Shown here piece by piece: positions 1-7,093 of a stretch of DNA of 16,294 nucleotides. Under the pieces are notes generated by a model, which saw nothing but the letters and a program-made list of their open reading frames with translations, was not told the origin of the DNA and did no database searches. The stretch spans positions 1-16,294 of the forward strand of contig CAYPOY010000095.1 of the NCBI GenBank assembly GCA_964412395.1, given 5' to 3'. Numbering within the stretch: position 1 is the first letter of the stretch; each line of letters begins with the position of its first letter. A program made the translations under genes and the position numbers. Origin of the DNA: CAYPOY01 sp964412395 (GTDB taxonomy: Bacteria > Chloroflexota > Anaerolineae > B4-G1).

Positions 1-107
1 TCAGTTTACCCTATTGCCGCGCTTTTGTCCACCAAATGGATAAAGTCGAGTTATAGTGATTAGTGATATTGTAGCACGGTTCGCGAACCCCGGCCAGTCA
101 CGCGGAG

Positions 108-330
108 CGTTGGGTTTTCGTAGCAGAACGTGCCTTCTCCATACCGCCAGATATACCGGTTTTGCAATGGCTTTCCCATACATACAGGGGATATTGCCTG
201 GGGTTGATTTTACCTGGCTACTCATCAACCCCAATGGATATGCATGCAAGCGCCAGATATGGTGGTGCATCCTTGGGGTTGATGGCACATCTGGCGAATC
301 GGCCTACCGAACTGCTACGAAAACCCAGCG
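108..330. repeat. MITE-like palindromic element with 19-bp terminal inverted repeats
   Basis: The ends are inverted copies of each other. Arm 108-126 reads CGTTGGGTTTTCGTAGCAG, and the reverse complement of 312-330 matches it at 18 of 19 positions. Inside lie further inverted repeats: 199-208 with 224-233 (10 bp), 223-234 with 273-284 (12 bp, perfect) and 251-258 with 289-296 (8 bp). CGCCAGATAT occurs at 145-154 and 251-260. The 223-bp unit has no coding capacity I trust. Size, terminal repeats and nested foldback fit a non-autonomous miniature transposable element or a dispersed palindromic repeat. I see no clear target-site duplication. Confidence 0.55.
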
Positions 331-362
331 TTGAGGCGGGCTGCCACTCCCCCCAGGCAGAA

Positions 363-391
363 TTGACATTGTCCCCATAGTCTGCTAAAAT
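363..391 (+). promoter_or_regulatory. Sigma-70-type promoter for the DUF4870-like gene
   Basis: A perfect -35 box TTGACA (363-368) is followed by a 17-bp spacer and the -10 box TAAAAT (386-391). The predicted transcript would start near 398 and carry a leader of about 80 nt before the ATG at 477. Confidence 0.8.
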
Positions 392-476
392 AGTGAACAA
401 GTTCCGGCGGTGGAGCGCGACACGTGGGTGCTTCACCAAATTCAGCACAGACCAAACAATTAAGGAGGTAAATGAA

Positions 477-830
477 ATGGCCGAAGAAAATGTTGCTCCA
501 GTAGAAGAAGCTGAGGAGGTCACTCAAGACGACAAGCTATGGGCGCTGCTCAGTTGGCTCCCCTGGGTGGGCTGGATACTCGCCATCATCGCCTTGGTGA
601 TCGAACCACAGAAGACCCGCCCCTTCATCCGCCACAACGCTGTGCAGGCACTGGCGGTGAACATCGTCCTGGGCGTGCTCAGCGCTATCCTTTCGCCGAC
701 TTGTGTGGGCAGCATTCTCGTCCTGGTGTTATGGCTGGCTACCATCTATTGGTGCATCAAGGCCTACCAGGGCGAGTGGATCACTATCCCCTTCGTCGCC
801 GACTTCTGCAAGAACCAGGGCTGGATCTAG
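477..830 (+). CDS. Small integral membrane protein, DUF4870/Tic20-like
   Basis: A 117-residue membrane protein of unknown function. The N-terminal 19 residues are acidic and likely cytoplasmic. Three hydrophobic segments follow at about 21-42, 56-78 and 80-98. The first helix in a WALLSWLPWVGWI context, then PFIRHNAVQAL before the second helix, is the pattern of DUF4870/Tic20-like bacterial proteins, whose exact role is not established. The start is the ATG at 477, because a strong AAGGAGG site (462-468) lies 8 nt upstream; an open frame with a GTG at 393 extends further but would lie inside the leader. It is a single-gene unit with its own promoter and a terminator-like hairpin at 858-886. 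Confidence 0.8.
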   Translation: MAEENVAPVEEAEEVTQDDKLWALLSWLPWVGWILAIIALVIEPQKTRPFIRHNAVQALAVNIVLGVLSAILSPTCVGSILVLVLWLATIYWCIKAYQGEWITIPFVADFCKNQGWI

Positions 831-857
831 ACCCATCCTGGGACAAGATAAAGGGAG

Positions 858-886
858 GCCCTTCCCCGCCGAGGAGAAGGGCTTTT
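858..886 (+). terminator. Rho-independent terminator after the DUF4870-like gene
   Basis: A 7-bp GC-rich stem pairs GCCCTTC (858-864) with GAAGGGC (876-882) around an 11-nt loop and is followed directly by TTTTCCTTCT. It lies 28 bp past the stop codon at 830. Confidence 0.7.
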
Positions 887-989
887 CCTTCTGCCCGCGT
901 CGTGGTAAGATAGCACCTCGCATCCATTGGTCATTGGAACAGACGTAACTGCTCAGGCCGATGGGCGAAGGTCTCCCCTTTACGCCTCG

Positions 990-1105
990 GTCAGAGACCT
1001 TCGGCGAACGTCAGAGACCCGGCGAACGTCAGAGACCCGGCGAACGTCAGAGACCTCGGCGAGAACGTCAGAGACTTCGGCGAGAACGTCAGAGACCCGG
1101 CGAAC
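990..1105. repeat. Tandem repeat, six units of 18-21 bp
   Basis: Six consecutive units begin with GTCAGAGAC and end with GAAC: 990-1009 (20 bp), 1010-1027 (18), 1028-1045 (18), 1046-1066 (21), 1067-1087 (21) and 1088-1105 (18). The 18-bp form is GTCAGAGACCCGGCGAAC; the longer forms differ by T/C changes and an extra AG near the end. GGTCTC at 970-975 is the inverted form of GAGACC at 994-999 in the first unit, so the upstream edge can fold back. Spacers are far too short and similar for CRISPR. Confidence 0.85.
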
Positions 1106-1197
1106 GAGGACGAGGCCATGCTCAGCAAACTCTGCAAAGATTGAAGGTCGCAGACCCTCACAAGGCGCAGACTGAATAGTTGCCCAGGGGGAAGGTA

Positions 1198-1322
1198 ATG
1201 CCAAGCCACGATTCTAGCACCCAATCGAAGCAAGCAAGTGCGCCCCAGCACCATACTACAGAGGGATCGGCCAGTTTGTCCCTGCGGCACAAGCACTGGC
1301 ACATTCTCCCCCCCCTCCACCA
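1198..1322 (+). other. recJ: Probable displaced N-terminus of RecJ (frameshifted at C8)
   Basis: An ATG at 1198 with a purine-rich site at 1187-1195 opens a frame ending in a ...HKHWHILPP stretch just before eight consecutive C (1308-1315). The other frame, continuous with the RecJ ORF, reads ...GHWARFPELCRPVVQALHNRGI after the C run and has no ATG, GTG or TTG before 1359. RecJ proteins usually begin with a W-I-L/P-rich segment followed by L-x-NRGI. Adding one C (nine in place of eight) would fuse both frames into one protein of about 612 residues. The join is inference from the two partial matches. Confidence 0.6.
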
Positions 1323-1358
1323 GGTCACTGGGCTCGCTTCCCCGAACTCTGCCGCCCG

Positions 1359-3035
1359 GTGGTGCAGGCGCTCCACAATCGAGGAATCACCACCCTGCAG
1401 GAAGTCGAGAACTTTCTGCAGGGAATTTGTCGCCCAGGCAACCCGCTGGAACTGAAAGGAATGTATCAGGCCATCAGAAATATCGAACGTACCATCAAGG
1501 CCGATGAGAAAATAGCTGTCTATGGCGATTTTGACGTTGACGGAGTGACAGCTACTGCGTTAATGGTTGAAACCCTGCATGCACTAGGTGCAAATGTAAT
1601 TCCGCGTATCCCACACCGAACTGAAGAAGGATACGGCCTGAACCTACGGGCTCTCCGTGAGCTGTGGCAGGATGGAGTGAGGTTAGTGATAACGGTAGAT
1701 TGTGGAATTCGTGATATGCATGAGGTGGAGCAGGCTAGACGAGGTTTGGACATCATAATTACCGACCACCATACAATTGGCTCTGCCTTACCACCAGCCT
1801 TAACCATCATCAACCCCAAGCAAGCAGGCTGTCTTTATCCTTTCAAAAAACTTGCCGGTGTGGGGGTAGCCTTCAAGTTGGCCCAAGCTCTGTTGCAAAG
1901 TCATCGTTCGACGAAGGGTGAAGCCCCTTTGGTTGAAGACGATCTGTTGGACCTGGTCGCCCTGGGCACAGTAGCCGACATCGTGCCCCTGCAGGGCGAG
2001 AACAGGTGCCTGGTCAAGCGAGGCCTGGAGAAGTTGAACAACTCCAAGCGTCCCGGCATACAAGCCCTGGTGGAGAAAACCAATCTACAGCCTGGTGAGA
2101 TAGGCACCTGGGCCATTGGCTTCGTTATCGGCCCTCGCATCAACGCTACCGGTCGGTTAGACACGGCCATGCTCAGCTATGATCTCCTTACCAGTAAATC
2201 GCCCAGGGAAGCAGAAGTGTTGGCGGAGAAGCTGGAGGAGATAAACCAGAAACGGCAGCGTCTGACTGCGGAGATGGTGGAGCGAGCGCGAGGGCAGGTG
2301 ATGGCTGAACCCCTGCCTCCCCTGCTCTTCGCTGCCGATGGCAGCTTTCACCCTGGGATAGTAGGCCTTGTGGCTAACCGCCTGAGTGATGAATTTTATA
2401 GACCCAGCGTGGCGGTGGAGCTAGGCACAGAAGAGAGTCAGGGTTCCTGCCGGAGTATCCCCGAGTTCAATATCATCGCCGCTCTGGATAAGTGCGCTGA
2501 TCTGTTAGTCCGTTATGGAGGGCATGATATGGCCGCCGGGTTTACCGTGACTAATGAGAACCTTGTCGCGCTATCAGAGCGACTTGTTGAGATCGCCGGT
2601 AGTGAGCTCTCGGATCTGGAGTTGAGGCCGACTCTCGCTATTGACGCCGAGGTGGAACTTTCCGAGATGGATGAGGTTACCCAAACTCAATTGGAGCAAT
2701 TGAAACCATACGGTCGTGACAATCCCCAGCCTCTCTTCGCCAGCTACGACGTCCGCGTCCTGGGCCAGCGAGCCGTGGGGAAAAAAGAGGTCAGGCACCT
2801 CAAACTCACGCTCTCCGACGGTCGGATCACGCGGGACGGGATCGCTTTCAGGGAGGGGGAATGGGCCGGCAAATTGCCCGACCGGGTGGACATCGTCTAT
2901 CATCTTGAGGCCAACGAGTGGAACGACCGGCGGCGGCTCCAACTGAACGTGCAAGACATCCGGCCGGCGGGGTTGGACGAGGCCATCCCCTGTTTGTGGC
3001 TTGACCAGAGCGAGGCAAAACGGGAGGAGACGTGA
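1359..3035 (+). CDS. recJ: Single-stranded-DNA-specific exonuclease RecJ
   Basis: RecJ degrades single-stranded DNA 5' to 3' in recombination and mismatch/base-excision repair. The intact frame from the GTG at 1359 gives 558 residues. DHH-superfamily motifs are present: YGDFDVDG (Asp57, Asp59, Asp61), VDCG (Asp114), TDHH (Asp136-His138) and TVADIVP (Asp207). GPRINATGRL follows at 259-267, then the DHHA1 domain with FHPGIVGLVANRL (330-342) and YGGHDMAAGF (386-395). The C-terminal part from about 445 (KPYGRDNPQPLF) is the OB-fold region. All metal-binding residues look intact. The 5' end is probably truncated by a frameshift (see 1198-1322), because RecJ-like sequence continues upstream of this GTG. 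The stop lies one base before the next gene's ATG, so the two are likely co-transcribed. Confidence 0.93.
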   Translation: MVQALHNRGITTLQEVENFLQGICRPGNPLELKGMYQAIRNIERTIKADEKIAVYGDFDVDGVTATALMVETLHALGANVIPRIPHRTEEGYGLNLRALRELWQDGVRLVITVDCGIRDMHEVEQARRGLDIIITDHHTIGSALPPALTIINPKQAGCLYPFKKLAGVGVAFKLAQALLQSHRSTKGEAPLVEDDLLDLVALGTVADIVPLQGENRCLVKRGLEKLNNSKRPGIQALVEKTNLQPGEIGTWAIGFVIGPRINATGRLDTAMLSYDLLTSKSPREAEVLAEKLEEINQKRQRLTAEMVERARGQVMAEPLPPLLFAADGSFHPGIVGLVANRLSDEFYRPSVAVELGTEESQGSCRSIPEFNIIAALDKCADLLVRYGGHDMAAGFTVTNENLVALSERLVEIAGSELSDLELRPTLAIDAEVELSEMDEVTQTQLEQLKPYGRDNPQPLFASYDVRVLGQRAVGKKEVRHLKLTLSDGRITRDGIAFREGEWAGKLPDRVDIVYHLEANEWNDRRRLQLNVQDIRPAGLDEAIPCLWLDQSEAKREET

Positions 3036-3036
3036 G

Positions 3037-4023
3037 ATGCAGGTTGAGATTATCGGAGTTAAGAGAATGAACATTTTACTCACCGGCGCGGCCGGCTTCA
3101 TCGGTAGCCACGTCGCCGATGCGCTCCTGGCGCGTGGTGACGATGTCACCGACCTGGACAACTTTAACGACTACTACGACCCTGCTCGCAAGCGAGCCAA
3201 CGTCAAGCCCGCCCTCTCGCACCCCTGCTACCGCCTGGTTGAGGGAGACGTGCGCGACGAGCGACTGCTGGTCGATCTCTTCACCCACGAGCATTTCGAC
3301 AAGGTCTGTCACATCGCCAACATGGCCGGGGTGCGCTACTCCATCCAGCACCCCGAACTCTACGAATCGGTCAACGTGCGTGGCACGCTGAACCTGTTGG
3401 AGCAGGCACGCCAGCGTGGCATCCAGAACTTTGTTTTCGCCTCCTCCTCATCGGTCTACGGGGCCGACACCCCCATCCCCTTTCGCGAGGACACTCCCGT
3501 CAACCGCCCTATCTCCCCCTACGCCGCCACCAAGGTCGCGCAGGAAGTGCTGGCCTACACCTACCACCACCTGTACGGCCTGCACTGCACAGGACTGCGC
3601 TTCTTCACCGTCTACGGCCCTCGCGGCCGACCCGACATGGCTCCCTATCTGTTTACCAGGTGGATCGCTGAGGGACAACCGGTGCGACAGTTCGGCGACG
3701 GGAGTTCGCAGCGCGACTACACCTTCATCGCTGACATAGTGGCCGGCGTGCTGGCCGCGCTCGACGCCGACTTGCCCTACGAGCTCATCAACCTGGGGCG
3801 GGGGGAGACTATCACGCTGACCGACTTCATCCACGTGGTCGAGGAGATTGTGGGCCGGCCGGCGCTCATCGTGCCTGAGCCACCCCAGCCGGGCGACGTT
3901 CCCATCACCTGCGCCGACATCACCAAGGCCCACGATCTTCTCGACTATGATCCGACCACCTCAGTCGCCGAGGGAATGCGCCGCTTCTGGGAATGGTACC
4001 AGGCCGAGATTCTCAAATCCTAA
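3037..4023 (+). CDS. NAD-dependent epimerase, UDP-glucuronate 4-epimerase-like
   Basis: An extended short-chain dehydrogenase/reductase (328 aa) that probably interconverts UDP-glucuronate and UDP-galacturonate or a related nucleotide sugar for surface polysaccharide. The Rossmann motif TGAAGFIGSH (16-25) binds NAD. DNFNDYYDPARKRAN (41-55), AGVRYSIQHP (97-106) and the catalytic Ser-rich stretch with Y162-x3-K166 (PYAATK) are typical of the UDP-glucuronate epimerase branch; RQFGDGSSQRDYTFIADIV follows. The ATG at 3037 has GGAGGAG 7 nt upstream and directly follows the recJ stop. An alternative ATG at 3067, with GGAG 8 nt upstream, gives the usual MNILLTGAAGF start. The last residues (EILKS) lie in repeat-like sequence, and the TAA overlaps the next ATG. 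Substrate is inferred. Confidence 0.88.
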   Translation: MQVEIIGVKRMNILLTGAAGFIGSHVADALLARGDDVTDLDNFNDYYDPARKRANVKPALSHPCYRLVEGDVRDERLLVDLFTHEHFDKVCHIANMAGVRYSIQHPELYESVNVRGTLNLLEQARQRGIQNFVFASSSSVYGADTPIPFREDTPVNRPISPYAATKVAQEVLAYTYHHLYGLHCTGLRFFTVYGPRGRPDMAPYLFTRWIAEGQPVRQFGDGSSQRDYTFIADIVAGVLAALDADLPYELINLGRGETITLTDFIHVVEEIVGRPALIVPEPPQPGDVPITCADITKAHDLLDYDPTTSVAEGMRRFWEWYQAEILKS

Positions 4024-5789
4024 TGACCAAAGCCCAAAGCCCCAATCTCAAATCCCAAAGTCCGAGACGACCGGGCCGTTGTTCATTGTTCATTGTTTCA
4101 TTGTTCATTGTTTCATCGTTCATTCGGCCTGTGACCGCGCAAGATCCACCGCCAGACGCGCGTTTCGGTGCAGTGGAAGCCTTCCGCGACCCCGTCGCTG
4201 CCGCTGAGGCAAGCGTAGGCTGGGAGCGCATCCTGTTCTACTGGTCGGAACTGCAACCCAACGGCCCCGATGACTGGAACGGCTACCACGTGCCGGATGA
4301 GTGGCTGACCCTGGCTGCCAGCGCCGGGCGGGAGGTAATGGGACTGCTGAAGCATACCCCCGCCTGGGCCACCGACGGCCCGCCTGGCTGCGGCGTCCCC
4401 CGCGGCCTGGATCTGCCGGTGGACGACCCCGGCAACCTGTGGGCGACGTTCGTGCGCCGCGTCGTCGGGATGTACGCCGGACGGGTTGACCGGTGGATCA
4501 TCTGGAACGAGCCAGATATTGCCCCTGACACCTATGGCGCCGAGTGGTGCGGATCGGTGGAGGAGTACTACCAACTGCTCAAGGTCGCCCACCTGGCCGC
4601 TCACCAGGCCAACCCAGACGCAGTTATCCACCTGGCGGGCACGACCACATGGCACGACAAAACCTACCTGCGCCGCTTCCTGGCCCTTGCCACCCAGGAC
4701 CCCACGGGGCCGGAGCATGGCTACTACTTCGACGTCGTCTCCCTGCACATCTACTTCCGGACCGAGACCATCCCCGAGATCATTAACGAGACCCGGGCTG
4801 TGCTGGCGGCCTACGGTCTGAACAAGCCTATCTGGCTCAACGAGACCAACGCCCCACCCAATTCCGACCCTCAGTGGCCGATGGCAGCAGCCAACTACGA
4901 GATCAGCCTGAAGGAGCAAGCTGGGTTCCTGCTGCAATCCTTTGCCCTGGCACTCAGCACTGGGGCAGAGCGCGTCGCCGTCTACAAATGGCTGGACAAC
5001 GACCTGCTGCCGAATTACGAACCCTTCGGTATTATACGCCCTGACTATAGCCGCCGCCCGGCTTTCAACGCCTACCGGGTGATCACGACCCACTACGCTG
5101 GCACCACCTCCGCCCGCGAGGACCGCCAATCGCTCTACACAGTGGTCACGCTCAACCGGGGCCCACTCACCACCCGCGTCCTCTGGGCACGCACGGAGAC
5201 CGACGTGACCGCCTCTGTACCCGCCCTGGCTGCCCAGGCGCGGCTGATTGACCAGACCGGCGCGGAGCAAGTCATCGAGCCGGTGGACAGGCAATACACG
5301 CTCACACTGCCCAGGGCCCGTTGTGCTGACAAAAGAGGCTGCATCATCGGCGGTCCCACCTACCTGCTCGTCGAGGCCCCCAGCGCCGCGCCACTCCCAG
5401 CGGAGACCGCCACGCCCGCGCCAACCACGCATCCGACGGAGACTATCGCGCCTGCACCTATGGAGGCTCCCACCACCACCGTCCCTGTAGACACCCCCAC
5501 CCCGCTCCCTACCGCCACACCCACGCCTACCGAGACACCAACCGCCACACCCGTACCCACTGACACGCCCTCTCCCACGCCAACTCCAACCGAGACACCG
5601 ACACTCACGCCGTCCCCCACCGCCACGCTCTATCCCACCGCTACATCCCCGCCTCCCAGCCCCACGCTCACTCCCCGACCATCGAACCTTGCAACGTCGG
5701 AGCCGACCGTCTGGCCAATGCTGGTTGGGCTGGCGGCAGTAACGCTGTTCGCAACCCTGGTCGGCGCACTGTTCAAACGCCGGGCCTGA
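4023..5789 (+). CDS. Secreted, membrane-anchored clan GH-A glycosidase-like protein
   Basis: A 588-residue exported protein, likely a glycoside hydrolase of a (beta/alpha)8 clan GH-A type (GH39/GH5-like). A signal peptide occupies 1-39: Arg-rich start, SLFIVSLFIVSSFI core, cleavage after VTA39. The barrel spans about 40-370. IIWNEPD supplies the expected acid/base Glu163 and IWLNETN the nucleophile Glu274. A small beta domain (about 370-450) precedes a Thr/Pro-rich stalk (about 457-556, many TPTPT units). A final hydrophobic helix (563-584) ends in KRRA, so the enzyme is probably tethered on the outer face of the cell membrane. The ATG at 4023 overlaps the preceding TAA (TAATGA), implying coupling with the epimerase. 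The first 35 codons are built from repeat-like DNA. Family and substrate are uncertain. Confidence 0.8.
   Translation: MTKAQSPNLKSQSPRRPGRCSLFIVSLFIVSSFIRPVTAQDPPPDARFGAVEAFRDPVAAAEASVGWERILFYWSELQPNGPDDWNGYHVPDEWLTLAASAGREVMGLLKHTPAWATDGPPGCGVPRGLDLPVDDPGNLWATFVRRVVGMYAGRVDRWIIWNEPDIAPDTYGAEWCGSVEEYYQLLKVAHLAAHQANPDAVIHLAGTTTWHDKTYLRRFLALATQDPTGPEHGYYFDVVSLHIYFRTETIPEIINETRAVLAAYGLNKPIWLNETNAPPNSDPQWPMAAANYEISLKEQAGFLLQSFALALSTGAERVAVYKWLDNDLLPNYEPFGIIRPDYSRRPAFNAYRVITTHYAGTTSAREDRQSLYTVVTLNRGPLTTRVLWARTETDVTASVPALAAQARLIDQTGAEQVIEPVDRQYTLTLPRARCADKRGCIIGGPTYLLVEAPSAAPLPAETATPAPTTHPTETIAPAPMEAPTTTVPVDTPTPLPTATPTPTETPTATPVPTDTPSPTPTPTETPTLTPSPTATLYPTATSPPPSPTLTPRPSNLATSEPTVWPMLVGLAAVTLFATLVGALFKRRA
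4081..4124. repeat. 15-nt tandem repeat encoding the signal-peptide core
   Basis: Units GTTCATT and GTTTCATT follow each other: 4081, 4088, 4095, 4103, 4110 and 4118. The pair makes a 15-nt period, so the reading frame is kept and the peptide SLFIV repeats (SLFIV SLFIV SSFI). Upstream, 4023-4065 is a CCAAA/CTCAAATCC-type simple sequence, with TCTCAAATCC at 4011-4020 and again at 4046-4055. Confidence 0.8.
5400..5695 (+). repeat. Thr/Pro-rich stalk coding region
   Basis: ACC/ACG/ACA-CCx codons alternate over nearly 300 bp and encode about 100 residues of Thr-Pro repeats inside the glycosidase-like gene. In the opposite strand this gives a long Gly/Val-rich open frame that is only a shadow. 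Such stalks usually act as extended, often O-glycosylated, linkers in Chloroflexota surface proteins. Confidence 0.8.
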
Positions 5790-5872
5790 GAAGGACTGCG
5801 GCAGGAACGCAGGGGAGACTCCACACGGTGACGGCAGTCAATGGCTATGCGAAGAGGTTGGGGTAGAACAGG

Positions 5873-6760
5873 CTATTCGCTCGATGCCAGCCGCAGCCGC
5901 CGGAACAGCCACGGCGCTCCCAGCGCGACCCACAACCCCACCAGCGCGTAGCGCACGACGCGCATGACGAAGTAGAGCGGCTCACCCTCGCCGGGGAAGG
6001 TGAGTTTGAAACCGAGGTAGAGGGCAAGCAGGACGATAGCGCCGACCAGGAAGCGCACGGCGCGCTGCCACAGCGGGCCCCCCGTGCTGAAGGGAACCAC
6101 CTGCCTGGTCAACGCCACCCCTACGCCCATCCCCATCATCACCGCCATCGCACTCGCGGTGTCGTTGGAGGGGTAGAGCAGCAGCAATACCAGAGGTACG
6201 GCCACGGCCAGCGCCAGTTGCACGCTCAGACCCATCCGTTTCAGCCAGGTCTCGATGCGCGGATCCAGCGCCAGGTAGCTCGCCAGCAAAACAGCGCCGA
6301 CCACCCAGCCACCCAGCACGTCCGTGGGAAAGTGCACCCCCAGGTAGACGCGGGAGAATCCGATCAACACCATCAGCAGGATGGCGACGACCCACAGCCA
6401 GGCCTTGTGGAACCTGGCCGCGATGATACCCCACACGACGACCGCCGATTGGGCATGTCCACTGGGTAGCCCGTACCCTCTGACGTCGTGCAGTTTCACT
6501 GCCGGGTCCAGTTCGAACGGGCGCGGGTGAGCGAACAGGTCTTTGAATACAGTGTTGACGTAGGGCGAGAAGAGATAGACAAAGGCCAGGCGCGTCCCCC
6601 ACGCAAAGTCCACGCACCAGAAGACCAGTGGAAGGAGGATAAGGAAAAACTCCTCCTCGCCCATGAAGGTGATGGCTTTGAAGATGGCGTCGAGCGCCGG
6701 TCCGTGCACCAGTTGGATGGTGCGGATAAGGTCAAGTCCCCACTGCCAGATCGCTTCCAT
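5873..6760 (-). CDS. PAP2-family membrane phosphatase
   Basis: A 295-residue polytopic protein of the type-2 phosphatidic acid phosphatase superfamily, which hydrolyses lipid phosphates or polyprenyl diphosphates at the membrane. The three signature motifs are present in order: KDLFAHPRP (K-x6-RP), LPSGHAQ and SRVYLGVHFPTD (SR-x5-H-x3-D). They supply the Arg, Ser-Gly-His and nucleophilic His/Asp of the active site. At least seven hydrophobic stretches are visible; the C-terminal third adds helices beyond the minimal PAP2 core. The start at 6760 is supported by AGGAGG (complement of 6766-6771), 5 nt upstream. It converges on the glycosidase-like gene. A role in recycling the polyprenyl carrier for the neighbouring glycan genes is possible but unproven. 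Confidence 0.9.
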   Translation of the reverse strand: MEAIWQWGLDLIRTIQLVHGPALDAIFKAITFMGEEEFFLILLPLVFWCVDFAWGTRLAFVYLFSPYVNTVFKDLFAHPRPFELDPAVKLHDVRGYGLPSGHAQSAVVVWGIIAARFHKAWLWVVAILLMVLIGFSRVYLGVHFPTDVLGGWVVGAVLLASYLALDPRIETWLKRMGLSVQLALAVAVPLVLLLLYPSNDTASAMAVMMGMGVGVALTRQVVPFSTGGPLWQRAVRFLVGAIVLLALYLGFKLTFPGEGEPLYFVMRVVRYALVGLWVALGAPWLFRRLRLASSE

Positions 6761-7093
6761 CGTCGCCTCCTATCTAATTCTCGGTGCAAAACGCTCTGAG
6801 CCCCCGTCCCGGGGGCGCCCCATGCAGGAAACGGTCTCTTTTTGACACGGTCTTTGTGCCTAACCCGCCACCGGGACGGGGGCTGGGAGCACTGGAAAAC
6901 AGTTTTGTACCGGAAACTAGTTAGGCCGGGTGAAAGTTTGGACCACGACGGGGCCACTCCCATTGGCTTCAGGGATGAGACTGCTAGGCGCACTGCGGGC
7001 TATCCACCTGCCAGAGAAGGAATCCCTGGGCGTGGTGGCGCTGAATATCGCACGGGAGAGGGTGACGGAGGAGAAGTGGCCCACTACACGCTT
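6761..7093. other. Intergenic region between PAP2 and histidine kinase genes
   Basis: No recognisable gene. It contains the inverted repeat 6793-6890. A plus-strand open frame across 6930-7160 (76 codons) has no ribosome binding site, resembles nothing I know and runs into the 3' end of the kinase gene. I could not identify a convincing minus-strand promoter for the PAP2 gene. Confidence 0.5.
6793..6890. repeat. Inverted repeat with 20-bp GC-rich arms
   Basis: Arm 6793-6812 pairs with 6871-6890 at 18 of 20 positions; the inner 14 bp (6799-6812, AGCCCCCGTCCCGG, with 6871-6884) are perfect. The 58-nt interior contains ACGGTCT twice (6832-6838 approx. and 6847-6853). It lies about 30-130 bp upstream of the PAP2 start and could be a leader structure, a terminator for the upstream kinase gene, or a small dispersed element. 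Confidence 0.7.

Larger units (their letters stand above)
1..476. other. Intergenic region with palindromic element and promoter
   Basis: No convincing gene was found before position 477. Several short open frames cross this stretch on both strands, but they resemble no known family, lack ribosome binding sites and overlap an inverted-repeat element. The stretch holds a palindromic MITE-like element (108-330) and the promoter of the DUF4870-type gene (363-391). Positions 1-107 show nothing I can name. Confidence 0.6.
831..1197. other. Intergenic region with terminator and tandem repeat
   Basis: Apart from the terminator (858-886) and the tandem repeat (990-1105) no gene is evident. Short open frames across the repeat simply translate it into Arg/Thr/Glu-rich or Ser/Val-rich periodic peptides. 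A weak promoter-like -10 TAAGAT occurs at 906-911 without a good -35. The last ten bases carry a purine-rich AGGGGGAAGG that suits the ATG at 1198. Confidence 0.5.

Noticed and set aside
56..334. Small open frames in the first 380 bases on both strands
   Set aside because: They coincide with the inverted-repeat element, lack ribosome binding sites and show no protein-like conservation that I recognise.
990..1105. Possible CRISPR array
   Set aside because: Units are directly adjacent with no unique spacers, and no cas1/cas2 genes are present.
4113..5432. Long minus-strand open frame (439 codons) opposite the glycosidase-like gene
   Set aside because: It is a shadow of codon bias in the real plus-strand gene: Gly/Val-rich, without domain features, and overlapping a gene with clear motifs.
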